In this document: positions 1 to 8,779 of the stretch, one piece after another | Position numbering within the stretch: position 1 is the stretch's first letter | Layout of the letters: every line of letters starts with the position of its first letter | DNA from: Nitrospina sp. LS_NOB | GTDB lineage: Bacteria > Nitrospinota > Nitrospinia > Nitrospinales > VA-1 | DNA: 64,000 nt | Assembly (NCBI GenBank): GCA_001542995.1 | Contig: LFLA01000012.1 | Span: 62,001 to 126,000, forward strand | Direction of reading: 5' to 3' | Program-made: the position numbers and the translations under genes | Notes under the pieces: model-generated | Database searches by the model: none | Seen by the model: the letters and a program-made list of their open reading frames with translations, nothing else | What the model was told of the DNA's origin: nothing

Positions 1-645
1 TCGGAACAATGTGTCCAGCTTTTCTACCGCTTTATCCTGCCAGCCGTAAACCCGGACAAACAGAGTTTGCAGTCTAAGGTCCCAGGGGTCTGTCTGGCCT
101 TCTTCTACCTTGTGCCTGTCTTCTTCCGTTATGGTTTCATCCACCCTGTTTTTTTCATAGGAACCCACCCGGGAAGTATAATTGACAAGATAAAAAACAA
201 AAAAGGTACTTTGCAGAAAGCAAGCCACCAGTCCAAGCAATCCCAGAACCCAGTACTCCGGCATTGCCGTTGTCCGGACCAGATGCACGGTTATCGCAAA
301 ATAAACCAGAACCGTGACTAGAAAATCGGTGAGTGAGTCGAGAAACCTGCCGAACCGCGATGTCGTGCCCCGCACTCGGGCAAGGTTGCCATCCAAATTA
401 TCGAGCAGCACTTTTCCGTAGAGAAATATTGCTCCCCACATCAAAGCGTCAGGAATTCCTGAAATATAAAATCCGGCTGAGGCCAGACCGAAAGCCAGGG
501 AGAGAAAGGTGATCTGGTTTGGCGTCACCGATGTGGGATATAGCAGGCGAATAACCCAACGGTTCATGCAATACCAGATTCCGTTCACATCAAAAAACCG
601 CGCCTCGGCTGGAAGCTTGTTCATTTTTTCGATATCAAAAGTCAT
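1..645 (-). CDS. CDP-alcohol phosphatidyltransferase family protein (3' end off window)
   Basis: Integral membrane enzyme of the CDP-alcohol phosphatidyltransferase family, which joins a CDP-activated alcohol (usually CDP-diacylglycerol) to a second alcohol in phospholipid synthesis. The 215 visible residues carry the complete family signature D-G-x2-A-R-x8-G-x3-D-x3-D at about residues 85-107 (DGNLAR ... GRFLDSLTD), whose aspartates bind the metal. Hydrophobic segments lie before it (about 46-60 and 67-80) and after it. The start ATG at 643-645 is the first in frame after a TGA; no good Shine-Dalgarno is visible. The reading frame runs through base 1, so the C-terminus is missing. The acceptor alcohol cannot be told from sequence. 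The gene is co-oriented with the lipocalin-like gene upstream on the minus strand, about 40 bases away. Confidence 0.85.
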   Translation of the reverse strand, partial: MTFDIEKMNKLPAEARFFDVNGIWYCMNRWVIRLLYPTSVTPNQITFLSLAFGLASAGFYISGIPDALMWGAIFLYGKVLLDNLDGNLARVRGTTSRFGRFLDSLTDFLVTVLVYFAITVHLVRTTAMPEYWVLGLLGLVACFLQSTFFVFYLVNYTSRVGSYEKNRVDETITEEDRHKVEEGQTDPWDLRLQTLFVRVYGWQDKAVEKLDTLFR

Positions 646-649
646 TGAA

Positions 650-687
650 GAAGAATATCACATACCCATGGCGGCTAGTCGGGCTAA
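650..687 (-). repeat. Short copy of the mosaic intergenic repeat
   Basis: On the minus strand this short gap reads GACTAGCCGCC, followed by a TGATATTCTTC block. Both pieces recur in other intergenic gaps of the window: CACTAG-type ends at 37.8, 41.6, 48.2, 48.7 and 55.7 kb, and TGATATTCTTCC at 3.7 and 55.7 kb. It begins within a few bases of the stop codon of the lipocalin-like gene, as several other copies do. Confidence 0.55.
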
Positions 688-1781
688 GGGTCGGGTAAAT
701 CTTGTTTAAGAGCTTTTTCGTAGCCGACCAGTTCGACATAGCCTTTTCCAGATACCGGTTTTCCTTGTAGCTTGCCTTTTATGGAGACGCTTCCCTCCCA
801 ATAGGAACCGGAGATGGAGCGCAGGTCATAAAGTTCCTGATCTGAAAAATCGGGCGTGACGTGGAGTTCCCCTTCGGGCAGGGTGAGTGTCCAACTGCTC
901 GGGTAGGTGGCTTGGGTGTGGGGGCTGGTCCAGAACTTTTTGGCAGTGATGGAAAACTCGTGATGGAGGATATGGCGGGACTGCCCATCGGGCGATATCA
1001 GAGTTCCGCTGGAATGGGGATCTTTGCCTCCGTTTTTGTCGCGCAACTGGTAAAGCATGAGTTCGGTCTGATTGCTGAGTTTTATGGAAAACCAGTCCCA
1101 ACCGACAAGGTTGCCGTTCAGTTGGTTGCTGGAAAATTCGTGATCCATCCAACTGGTTCCTTTTACTGGGATCGCTTCTCCATTCAGGAAAACCTGTCCG
1201 GTGGTTTTCATACGCGGGAAAGAAAAATAATGCGAGGCGTTCCCGAACCCACTGCCTTTTTTACTGATCCCATCTTTGCCGTGCAAGACCCGGTTTTTTA
1301 TCGGGGTCAGTTTCAGGTGGAGCCCTGTTCCTTTTTCGATAGCTTTAAGGTGATGGGACTCATCTTTTGCGGTCAGGCTCCAGTCTTCATTCCATACATG
1401 TAGTTGGCCGGACGCGGCACCGGCGTTATTCACTCCTTTCCGGTTGATGCGTTCGAAGAAATGAAATTTCTTATTATGAATATCGGAAACCGTCATATGC
1501 GCGAAATAGAGATGGTCGATTTTCCAGGCAGAGGGATTGTCGATAGACTTGTCGAGTCCGATGCGGAAGAAAGTAAGCTGGTAGCCAAACGGATGGCCTT
1601 TTTCATCTTTCAGGTTGCCGGTGTAGTACCACCATTCGATGCGGAACTCATCGTGCGAGAAATCATCGCGGGGGAACTGATAGGAGTATCCGGGAAGTGC
1701 CTGTTTGAATGGAGCGGGGGTTTCTGCGCCAGCCGATGGCAGGAGGAAAAATAAGGCCAGAAATATAATGATAAGATGCAT
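684..1781 (-). CDS. AttH/CrtC-type lipocalin-like secreted protein
   Basis: A predicted exported protein of the AttH / carotenoid 1,2-hydratase-like family (two lipocalin-like beta-barrel domains). It starts with a signal peptide (hydrophobic residues 2-17, then SAGAE), followed by the family hallmark EWWYYTGNL at about residues 49-57 and a second characteristic patch, SWMDHEFSS, mid-protein. A 365-residue length fits the family. ATG at 1781 is preferred over an in-frame TTG nine bases upstream, because AGGAG lies about ten bases before the ATG. In known systems AttH proteins often accompany ABC transporters of the MacB type, but none is present here, so the substrate is unknown. A carotenoid hydratase role is possible but no carotenoid genes are nearby. 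Confidence 0.8.
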   Translation of the reverse strand: MHLIIIFLALFFLLPSAGAETPAPFKQALPGYSYQFPRDDFSHDEFRIEWWYYTGNLKDEKGHPFGYQLTFFRIGLDKSIDNPSAWKIDHLYFAHMTVSDIHNKKFHFFERINRKGVNNAGAASGQLHVWNEDWSLTAKDESHHLKAIEKGTGLHLKLTPIKNRVLHGKDGISKKGSGFGNASHYFSFPRMKTTGQVFLNGEAIPVKGTSWMDHEFSSNQLNGNLVGWDWFSIKLSNQTELMLYQLRDKNGGKDPHSSGTLISPDGQSRHILHHEFSITAKKFWTSPHTQATYPSSWTLTLPEGELHVTPDFSDQELYDLRSISGSYWEGSVSIKGKLQGKPVSGKGYVELVGYEKALKQDLPDP

Positions 1782-1891
1782 GAGTATCAAACTCCTGAAG
1801 AGGATACCGAACGAGATGCCTGAGGTTATCAGAGAGGTTGGTCGAATTCAATTGATGGATTATGGTCCTATGCTCAGTGCTTACTGGAAAA

Positions 1892-3277
1892 TTATCCGTG
1901 GTTGGATTTAGGATCCTGAGAAAATATTTTTTCGGTTTGTTTTCTCCTAAACATAAAGATTTTCTCCAGGTCTTTTTTAACATAGGCATGAGCAAGAACA
2001 TCCCCTGGAACTCCTCCGGGAAGTTTATAAGCCACATTGTCGCGAATAACCGTGCCGCCCCTGTCCTCATAAAATTCATGGGTGTGATGCCAGAAAGCAT
2101 AGGGCCCTCGCGTTTGCAGGTCTGAAAACCGTTTGCCGGGAACCCAATCGGTGATTCGGGATTGCCAGCGAATGGGAACACCGTGCAGTTTTAACCGGTA
2201 GTCCATGATGGTTCCTTCCTGAACTTTAGGGTGAGAAACTTTCACGATTCTGAAATGAAGGAAACCGGGAGTGAGGTCTTCTAAATTTTTAGGATCGGAA
2301 AAACGCTCGAAAACCCGATCAATAGGTTGCGGTACCCATTGCTCGGTGACAAGTTTGTGGCCGACCTGATCGCAAATGACTTTCAGCGCGTTTTTTAGTT
2401 TTGGATAGACGAACTTGTAGCCGAGACCTATAGCCTTTTGGGCTGAAACATTCTGGCTGGCCAATAACACTTGTGACATTTCTCCGAAAAGAAGCTTCAG
2501 CGCAAAAGCTGGGATGGCAAAAAAAGCCGGATGTTTTAATATTCCCGCGAGAATGGTGGTGAACTCCCTGTTTGTTACCGGATACGGACTGACTGCGTTT
2601 ATTGGCCCTCGGTAAGCGGGATTTTCCAAGGCTGCAAGAATGAGCCCGGCTACGTCGCGGACATGAATCCAACTCATCCACGAATCTCCTTTTCCCAGAG
2701 GACCTCCAAGCCCCATTCGAAATGGTGGCAACATTTTAGCGCTGATACCCCCGTCATGACCGAGAATGATTCCAAAGCGTAAAGCCAAGGTTCGAATCCC
2801 CAGCGCATCGGCTTTAAAAGTTTCTGTTTCCCAGTCCTTGCAGAGTTCAGCCAGAAAACTATTGTCCGGCGGGGAATTTTCCTCCAGAACGGGATGGCCG
2901 GAGTTTTTGTAGTAGCCAATTGCGGATGCCGAAATCCATACCTTTGGAAGGATTTTGGATTTGCTGAACAGGCTGAGTAAATTGCGGGTAGCCAGAACCC
3001 TGGAATCATAGATTGCCTGTTTGCGTTTTCGGGTCCAACGTCCATCCGCGATTCCTTCACCGCATAAATGGATCACTGCATCAATATTTTCAGGCAAATC
3101 TGGAAGGCCGATATGGGAAAGAGGGTCCCAGTGAATTATTTGGCAGGCAACGGGCAATCGTACCCCGGCGATGTCCGGATTTCGGGTCAAGGCAACGACC
3201 TCATGCCCATTGTCTTTAAGCAGAGGAAGCAAGTTTCTTCCAACCAGGCCCGTGGCTCCTGTCACCAATATTTTCAT
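1892..3277 (-). CDS. TIGR01777-family epimerase fused to a C-terminal SRPBCC domain
   Basis: An NAD(P)-dependent epimerase-like protein of the TIGR01777 (YfcH) family. The N-terminal Rossmann motif GATGLVG is at residues 7-13. The family block SASAIGYY follows near residue 118 and HVRDVAG near 206. The last ~150 residues (from about EQWVPQPIDRVF) form a SRPBCC/START-like ligand-binding domain, so the 461-residue length is explained by a fusion that is known for this family. The substrate is not established for the family. It is transcribed toward the lipocalin-like gene with a gap of about 110 bases. Cytoplasmic; no signal peptide. The call is firm for domains, weak for function. Confidence 0.88.
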   Translation of the reverse strand: MKILVTGATGLVGRNLLPLLKDNGHEVVALTRNPDIAGVRLPVACQIIHWDPLSHIGLPDLPENIDAVIHLCGEGIADGRWTRKRKQAIYDSRVLATRNLLSLFSKSKILPKVWISASAIGYYKNSGHPVLEENSPPDNSFLAELCKDWETETFKADALGIRTLALRFGIILGHDGGISAKMLPPFRMGLGGPLGKGDSWMSWIHVRDVAGLILAALENPAYRGPINAVSPYPVTNREFTTILAGILKHPAFFAIPAFALKLLFGEMSQVLLASQNVSAQKAIGLGYKFVYPKLKNALKVICDQVGHKLVTEQWVPQPIDRVFERFSDPKNLEDLTPGFLHFRIVKVSHPKVQEGTIMDYRLKLHGVPIRWQSRITDWVPGKRFSDLQTRGPYAFWHHTHEFYEDRGGTVIRDNVAYKLPGGVPGDVLAHAYVKKDLEKIFMFRRKQTEKIFSQDPKSNHG

Positions 3278-3381
3278 AGGACCCCTTTGCTGTTTAAAGA
3301 GCTTTTAAAATGAAAACCCATTGACAACTTCTAAAAATTTTGCAACCGTTCCCTTTTTAATAACTTATAAAAGGATTGTTC

Positions 3382-3615
3382 ATGGCTTACGAAAACAGTC
3401 CTATTTTTACAGATGAGACCCCAGGCAAAAAGTTTTTCTGCACCTGCGGGGAATCTGCCACGAAACCTTATTGTGATGGCTCACATAGCTCTAAAAATAC
3501 CGGTAAGTCCCCCAAAGAATTCACCATAGAGGAAGCCCTGCGATATGTGGTTTGTGACTGCGGGCGCACAGGGAATTCTCCTTTCTGCGACGGCACGCAT
3601 TCCAAAACCAAGTAG
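3382..3615 (+). CDS. CDGSH iron-sulfur domain protein (two motifs)
   Basis: A small cytoplasmic iron-sulfur protein with two CDGSH-type [2Fe-2S] binding motifs: CTCGESATKPYCDGSH near residues 20-35 and CDCGRTGNSPFCDGTH near 56-71. Each has the C-x-C-x9-C-x3-H ligand pattern typical of mitoNEET-like bacterial proteins. ATG at 3382 is preferred over a TTG six bases upstream, because AAGG lies about seven bases before the ATG. It is divergent from the epimerase gene, with about 100 bases between starts. CDGSH proteins are proposed to take part in redox or iron-sulfur handling; no partner is evident here. Confidence 0.9.
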   Translation: MAYENSPIFTDETPGKKFFCTCGESATKPYCDGSHSSKNTGKSPKEFTIEEALRYVVCDCGRTGNSPFCDGTHSKTK

Positions 3616-3689
3616 TGAGCGGATAACCTCCGTAAGTAACTTGCATATTTTTTGTTGGCGAGCAAACGCGTTCTTGGTTTGACGAGCTA

Positions 3690-3775
3690 TTACCCCTCCC
3701 GGGCATGAATAGTAATGAAGAGGTCATCACAGCTAATGGAAGAATATCACGTGCCCATTGGCACCACGCCTAATA
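3690..3775 (-). repeat. Mosaic intergenic repeat copy (TGATATTCTTCC module)
   Basis: Read on the minus strand this stretch has TTAGGCGTGG, CACGTGATATTCTTCC, then AGCTGTGATG and a block ending in GCATGCCCGGGAGGGGTA-like sequence (on plus, TACCCCTCCCGGGCATGA). The same order is seen at 55.7 kb, and parts recur at 40.6 kb and 0.65 kb. It lies in a 434-base gap (3616-4049). The rest of that gap is AT-rich and shows no convincing coding or RNA signal. Confidence 0.6.
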
Positions 3776-4049
3776 AGCGGGGATCTTCTTAAATTTCTAC
3801 TTTTATAGTTACGCAATACGGTGATTTATTGTTCCCGTTCGCTAACTCCAAGTATTGTATTGGTATTTTTACGAATATGTTATGGGTGCCAACTTTATTT
3901 GGCATCTGCAACGTCCCCCCTTTTAGTGCGACTTATTAAAATCATTGTTATTTAGTCAGTTAAACTCTTTTTTCCCAGATCGGAAGATTTTGGCAAAGGC
4001 CTTGCACTTAGAAGGTCGATGCAAATATTGACCTTTTGGGAGAAAAGCT

Positions 4050-4265
4050 ATGTTTTACGATGTGAAGACTTTCAATGCTCAAGGAGAAATTAAAAGGATT
4101 GTTTCGGCTGAAGAACTCAGCAGATCGCATTGGAATGCGTTTCAAACTGCGGAAGCGAACAAAACCCTGAACTCAAGCACCCACAAGCAGGTTCCAGCTT
4201 GGGTGAAGAAGAAGCTGGATAGGGAATATGTCCTTCCTTGGAATAACTACAATCCGGCGGCTTAG
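4050..4265 (+). CDS. Small hypothetical protein
   Basis: A 71-residue protein that I do not recognise. It has no signal peptide, membrane segment or cysteine. The start is well supported: GGGAGAAAAGCT precedes the ATG, with a purine-rich Shine-Dalgarno at suitable distance. The composition is ordinary (mixed charged residues, an AWVKKKLDREYV stretch near the end). It stands alone, converging on the GT4 gene downstream with a 19-base gap. The clear ribosome binding site and normal composition make it a likely real gene of unknown function. Confidence 0.6.
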   Translation: MFYDVKTFNAQGEIKRIVSAEELSRSHWNAFQTAEANKTLNSSTHKQVPAWVKKKLDREYVLPWNNYNPAA

Positions 4266-4283
4266 AAAGCTTTTTATGCAGGT

Positions 4284-5423
4284 TTATTTGCCTTGAGAGG
4301 CAATGACTTCCTGATAAACTTTCAACATTTCGCGGGTATTTTTTTCCACGGAAAACTGTTCAGCCAGGGAGCGACCGTTTTGACTCATGGACTGGCGCAG
4401 GACTGGGTCGAAAAGGATGTTTATATTATCGGCAACTTCTTCAGCAGATTCGGGGTTTTCCACAATCAAACCATTTTTTTTATGTTGGATGATATCGGCC
4501 ACGCCGCAATGGCCGGTGGTGACAACGGGAAGCCCTGTCGCCAAAGCTTCGAGGTTGGCGTTTCCAAACGGTTCATAAATGGAAGGTAAGGCGAAGATAT
4601 CCGCCGCAGAATAATACCTTTCAATTTCTGGAACTGGTTCCTTATAAATAATTTGACTCCTCAGGTTTTCGGGGGCGAACTGGAGGTATTTGTTCCATTT
4701 ACCTTTTCCCATTATTACCAGTCTCCAATCTTCAGAGCGAAAATATTGAGTTGCCTGAAGAAGTGATTTTAGTCCTTTTCTTTCAAATCCAGATCCCACG
4801 AATAAAATAAGAACAGAATTTTCTGGAACTCCCAGTTCCCTTCTGATGTTTTGCCTGTGCCTGTTTTTATTATCAGGATGAAAACGTATCAGATCGACAC
4901 CGTTATAGACCACTGAAATATTTTCTTTCGAGCAGTGATAATGCTTGAGGATATCGTTTTTGACCATTTGGGAAATAGCAATGAATTTCCTACACCGCCC
5001 GGATTCGAACAGGTTTTTTTCCAGTTTGAGAATCAACCGGTGAAAGGGATTGCAGGAGAGAAAAAATCCTTTCAGGGCCGGGAGAAAACGTTTTCTTTGT
5101 TCTAGCCATTCCCTGTGGCATCCATCACCAACCCGGTACACATCCTGCTCCCAGGTTTTTTCATGGCTCTGAATAATGTCAAAGGATTCTTTCCCGACAG
5201 CTCTGGCTGAAAACCAGGCAAATGACAAGGTTCTTATAAAAGAATTAAATTTAAAGGACGGAACATGATGAAGATGTATATTGGGATGATTGGAAGGGGA
5301 CCATTGATTGGCAAAAATATGAATGTCATGTCCGGCTTCGGCGAGCTGCTGAACGTAGCCTTGCACAAACTGCTCGGCACCTCCATAAAGAACAAATTTT
5401 TGCCGGATGATGGCTATTTTCAT
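4284..5423 (-). CDS. GT4 family glycosyltransferase (WaaG-like)
   Basis: A family 4 glycosyltransferase with two Rossmann domains. The N-terminus MKIAIIRQKFVLYGGAEQFV matches the LPS core glucosyltransferase WaaG/RfaG type. The C-terminal donor-binding block is ALPSIYEPFGNANLEALATG, near residues 295-314, with the E-x7-E pattern that contacts the nucleotide sugar. The 379-residue length is typical. It probably adds a sugar to the LPS core or a related surface glycan at the cytoplasmic face of the inner membrane. It lies 20 bases downstream of another GT4 gene on the same strand, so the two probably form an operon. Donor and acceptor cannot be assigned. Confidence 0.88.
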   Translation of the reverse strand: MKIAIIRQKFVLYGGAEQFVQGYVQQLAEAGHDIHIFANQWSPSNHPNIHLHHVPSFKFNSFIRTLSFAWFSARAVGKESFDIIQSHEKTWEQDVYRVGDGCHREWLEQRKRFLPALKGFFLSCNPFHRLILKLEKNLFESGRCRKFIAISQMVKNDILKHYHCSKENISVVYNGVDLIRFHPDNKNRHRQNIRRELGVPENSVLILFVGSGFERKGLKSLLQATQYFRSEDWRLVIMGKGKWNKYLQFAPENLRSQIIYKEPVPEIERYYSAADIFALPSIYEPFGNANLEALATGLPVVTTGHCGVADIIQHKKNGLIVENPESAEEVADNINILFDPVLRQSMSQNGRSLAEQFSVEKNTREMLKVYQEVIASQGK

Positions 5424-5443
5424 GGAGTAGAAAACCTTAAGGG

Positions 5444-6565
5444 TTAAGGGGAAGAATCATTCAGGGCTTCATGGTAAATAGCTATAGTTTGGTCCATCAT
5501 TTTGTCAACACTCAATTCATTTTTGCAGAAGGTGTAAGCTGTTTCAGCCATAGATTGGGCAAATTCAGGCTCATTTAAAAGTTTCATGATTCCATTGGCC
5601 ATGTCCTGTGGGTTTTTCGGTTCGACCAAAATGCCCCACTCCCCATTTCCAAGGAGAGGTAGAACGGAGTCTATGCGAGTAGAGACAACAGGGGTCTTCA
5701 TGGCAAAGGCCTGAAGGATGGCTTGGGGTGCTCCTTCTACGGCGAAAGAAGCTAAGCAATGAATATCCAGTGCCGCCATGATTTCAGGAATGTCTTCACG
5801 GTGTCCAAGTACAAAAATGGATTTTTCAAGACCTTGGTTTTTGACTTTTGCACAGATGGATTCGTATCCGGGCCCGGAACCGACGATGACAAATCGAGCC
5901 TCTGGAAATTTTTCTAAAACCAAAGGGACAGAGTCCACAAAATAATCATAACCCTTCCAGCTACGAATCACAGCAACTTTTCCGATCAAGGGTTGATGGG
6001 GAGTTAATCCAAGCTCCTGTCTTATTTTTTCTCCGCTAATTTGAAAGTCAAACCTTCGAAAATCAACGCCTGCAGGGATAGATGCAATTTTATCAGGAGA
6101 GATCCCTGTATGTTCAGAGACCATTTTTACAATGCCGCTGCCGCTGGCAATGATTCGGCGGGGGGCTTTAGCGTAAAGCCACCGATTGAAAATATGGTTT
6201 CGTATCGGGATCATGACATGTCGGCTTCGAACAATGGGAACGCCCAAAAGTTTTCCTGCCATAGCGACCAGCCAACTGTCTATGGAGCTATGAGAGTGAA
6301 GAATATCAGGCCGGGAACTTTTGATAATTTTTATCAGGGAAAACAGGGCCGACAAGCTGAAGGCCCGTTTCATGGGCAAGGGGAAATAGTTCAGGTCAGG
6401 GTGATTGAACCAGCTACACCTCTCGCCAAGTGGACTGTTTGGTTGGCAAACAATGGAAACGCGGTGCCCGCGTTCCAGCAATACCTGACATTCTTGAAAT
6501 ACCCTGATTTCCTGGTCGCCCCAGCCGGGAGCCGCTTCGGAGTGTAAGATGTGGGGGGTTTTCAA
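5444..6565 (-). CDS. GT4 family glycosyltransferase
   Basis: A family 4 glycosyltransferase. The N-terminus (KTPHILHSEAAPGWGDQE) resembles family members that begin M-K-x-L-H-S-E-A-A-P-G-W-G-G-Q-E. On that basis the TTG at 6565, preceded by AGGTCCCTTA, is a better start than the upstream ATG at 6598; the upstream start cannot be excluded. The donor-binding region is around residues 265-300 (HCLASFAVEGAPQAILQAFA), with the typical E-G-x-P pattern. Together with the WaaG-like gene downstream it forms a short operon for surface polysaccharide or LPS core assembly. Specificity is unknown. Confidence 0.85.
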   Translation of the reverse strand: MKTPHILHSEAAPGWGDQEIRVFQECQVLLERGHRVSIVCQPNSPLGERCSWFNHPDLNYFPLPMKRAFSLSALFSLIKIIKSSRPDILHSHSSIDSWLVAMAGKLLGVPIVRSRHVMIPIRNHIFNRWLYAKAPRRIIASGSGIVKMVSEHTGISPDKIASIPAGVDFRRFDFQISGEKIRQELGLTPHQPLIGKVAVIRSWKGYDYFVDSVPLVLEKFPEARFVIVGSGPGYESICAKVKNQGLEKSIFVLGHREDIPEIMAALDIHCLASFAVEGAPQAILQAFAMKTPVVSTRIDSVLPLLGNGEWGILVEPKNPQDMANGIMKLLNEPEFAQSMAETAYTFCKNELSVDKMMDQTIAIYHEALNDSSP

Positions 6566-6732
6566 TAAGGGACCTGCAAAAAGAATAAAGATCAGCAAAC
6601 TATGATTGGGATTTACTCTATCATAACCCTTTGGCGTAGTGCAATACAGATGGTCTGCTTCCAGCGGATGGAGGGGTGCAGGTAGGAGCCAACCGGGAAG
6701 TTGGACAATTTGTTGGTTCTTATGTGAAGAAA

Positions 6733-7434
6733 TTATTTTTTATTTCGGCATTTCCACACCAAGTCCCTTCCAAACCATGAGATAGAAAGAAAAGCAGATC
6801 TTCCCCGGCAACTGGTTAACTCTTCTATCACGAATTCTTTTTCAAGATGCTGTCTGAGTAGCGTTACATTGTAGGCACGTAAATGAGTTTGGTCATAATC
6901 TATTAAGCGGCCTTTGAGCACCCGTAATCTGTTTTTCAAATGATAGGAATTAGGGACGGAACCGACGAACAGTCCGTTAGGTATTAAAATGCGAGAGATC
7001 TCCGATAGGGTAATGGCTGGGTAGGGAAGGTGCTCCAGTGTTTCACCTGCAACAATGACATCAAACGATGAAGTAGGCAGGGGAATCTGAAGACTGAAGT
7101 CGGCCCATTTGGTTTCAAGGTTTAAATTTTTTTTGCAGTCTTCCAAAGCTACCTTATCGATGTCCATACCCGTCACCTCATTTTGATCAATGAAATGGCG
7201 GGTCAATGTGCCATCGCGACAACCTAGGTCTAAGACCTTTTTATTTTCCCCCATCCATTCTTTGAATTTTTGCGAACGACGTTCTTCTGATATAGACTGA
7301 TTCCTGCGATTCCCGGAAAAATGGTGCTGGGAATAAAAATCAGAAAGGATTCCGGTCCGGGTGTCCAGACTGGGTTGCTCGTATTTTAAGTCAGATTCCG
7401 AATGAAGTGGGTCGTTTTTTTCTTTCACGAGCAT
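6733..7434 (-). CDS. Class I SAM-dependent methyltransferase
   Basis: A 233-residue class I methyltransferase. Motif I is VLDLGCRDGTLT at about residues 68-79. The acidic residue after beta-2 is in the GMDIDK block. The post-motif patch VIVAGETLEHLPYP (about 123-136) is of the ubiE/COQ5 Methyltransf_11 type. There is no membrane segment. It sits in the glycosyltransferase cluster, so it may methylate a sugar or a glycan or lipid intermediate, but this is contextual only. It is divergent from the GT9 gene at 7772, across a 337-base gap that should hold both promoters. Confidence 0.85.
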   Translation of the reverse strand: MLVKEKNDPLHSESDLKYEQPSLDTRTGILSDFYSQHHFSGNRRNQSISEERRSQKFKEWMGENKKVLDLGCRDGTLTRHFIDQNEVTGMDIDKVALEDCKKNLNLETKWADFSLQIPLPTSSFDVIVAGETLEHLPYPAITLSEISRILIPNGLFVGSVPNSYHLKNRLRVLKGRLIDYDQTHLRAYNVTLLRQHLEKEFVIEELTSCRGRSAFLSISWFGRDLVWKCRNKK

Positions 7435-7771
7435 TGCTCTTTTACGTATTCTAAAATCCGGGGCAAATTATTTTTATACATTAAAACATATATTCGCAGG
7501 AAATCAATTCCTTGCATCCATTCTCCCACATTACGAGACCTTTGATTGAGCCGAACCGCTTTACGAGAGAATTTTAGGTTTTTGTAGTATATCTATGTCA
7601 GCGAAAAGCTTCTAACACCAAATCCGTGGAAGAAAAAATGTTTTAGAAAATGGCTGCATCGAAAGAGTCTCTATATGCAAGGCATTTAATTGTTACTGCA
7701 ATCAAGCATGTATAAAATCCAATTTATGGATTTATTCTTTAATAAACAAAGTAAAAATCATCGTATTAAAT
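7435..7771. other. Divergent intergenic region, no gene seen
   Basis: An AT-rich 337-base gap between the divergent methyltransferase and heptosyltransferase genes. It presumably holds promoters for both directions. I see no clear sigma-70 box pair at good spacing, no tRNA and no convincing ORF. The downstream ATG at 7772 lacks a visible Shine-Dalgarno. Confidence 0.5.
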
Positions 7772-8779
7772 ATGGAAAAGATTCTTATAGTTAGCTCTAC
7801 CGGAATGGGGGACTGTCTTTGGGGAACTCCGGGTATCCGGGCTTTGAAGAAGACATTTCCAGGTATAGAAATTGATTTGGTTGTGAATCGGCCTTGGAAG
7901 CCTTTATTCGAGTTTAATCCGCATCTAAACCAAATTTTTGAATACCAAAACCAATGGTACCTGCAACCTTTTTTAGGAGTGAAATTGCTTGGAAGGCATT
8001 ATGACGCTGTTGTTATTTTTCACGCCAACCGCAATTTTAGACGGATGCTGCCCTGGTTTCGTTCATTGCCAATTTGGTGTCTCCAAAATTTTGATTGGGT
8101 ACCCGAATCACATCACGTGAAAACTGATGACACTGTTCATGGAATACAGAAAAGGTTCATCATGCTGGAAAAGTTTGGTGTGAAACCGGATGGCGGGCAG
8201 ATGGAAATATTTTTTGATCAGGGTACTCTGGATGAGTTGCAGCAAATTTTGCAGGATCTTAATTTCAGTCCCGGAAATTATGTTTATCTTAATTTGGGTG
8301 CCTCGGTTGAAAGAAAGCGATGGATGATAGAGCGCTTCAGTGAACTTGCAAGTCGAATCCTCAAGACAACATCCTGGAATATAATTTTGGGCGGTGGAGG
8401 GCCGGATGATAAAAAACGAGCCCTCACTATTTTAAGCCAATTCAATAGTCGGCGGATAGCGGAAGACTGTAGCTATCCTCTTAAGGTAAGTGCCAGCGTT
8501 ATTTCGAAGGCCGGGCTTATTGTAACTGCCGACACGGGCCCGATGCATATCGGGTTTGCCACGAAAACTCCAGTTGTGGCGCTTTTCGGAACCACTTCCC
8601 CCGCTGTTTCTGGTCCATTTGAAATCCCCGATTATTTATGCCAGGTCATGGAAATTGATTCAAAAGGAAAGAATAATGTTGAAGAATCCTATCTGGAAGA
8701 GTCCCATCTCCGAAGTATAACCGTGGACATGGTTTGGGAGCAGGTAGAAAAAGTGCTGGCAGAAAAATCTAGCGCATAG
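7772..8779 (+). CDS. GT9 family glycosyltransferase (heptosyltransferase-like)
   Basis: A family 9 glycosyltransferase, related to the ADP-heptose:LPS heptosyltransferases. It starts MEKILIVSSTGMGDCLWGTP, where the G-x-G-D-x-L-W-x-T-P motif matches the acceptor-side loop of WaaC/WaaF. The C-terminal donor-side motif is VTADTGPMHIGFATKTPVVA at about residues 249-268, with ALFGTTSP directly after. The 335-residue length is normal. It likely works at the cytoplasmic face of the inner membrane in LPS inner-core synthesis. Its 3' end overlaps the convergent GT9 gene by 11 bases. Confidence 0.88.
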   Translation: MEKILIVSSTGMGDCLWGTPGIRALKKTFPGIEIDLVVNRPWKPLFEFNPHLNQIFEYQNQWYLQPFLGVKLLGRHYDAVVIFHANRNFRRMLPWFRSLPIWCLQNFDWVPESHHVKTDDTVHGIQKRFIMLEKFGVKPDGGQMEIFFDQGTLDELQQILQDLNFSPGNYVYLNLGASVERKRWMIERFSELASRILKTTSWNIILGGGGPDDKKRALTILSQFNSRRIAEDCSYPLKVSASVISKAGLIVTADTGPMHIGFATKTPVVALFGTTSPAVSGPFEIPDYLCQVMEIDSKGKNNVEESYLEESHLRSITVDMVWEQVEKVLAEKSSA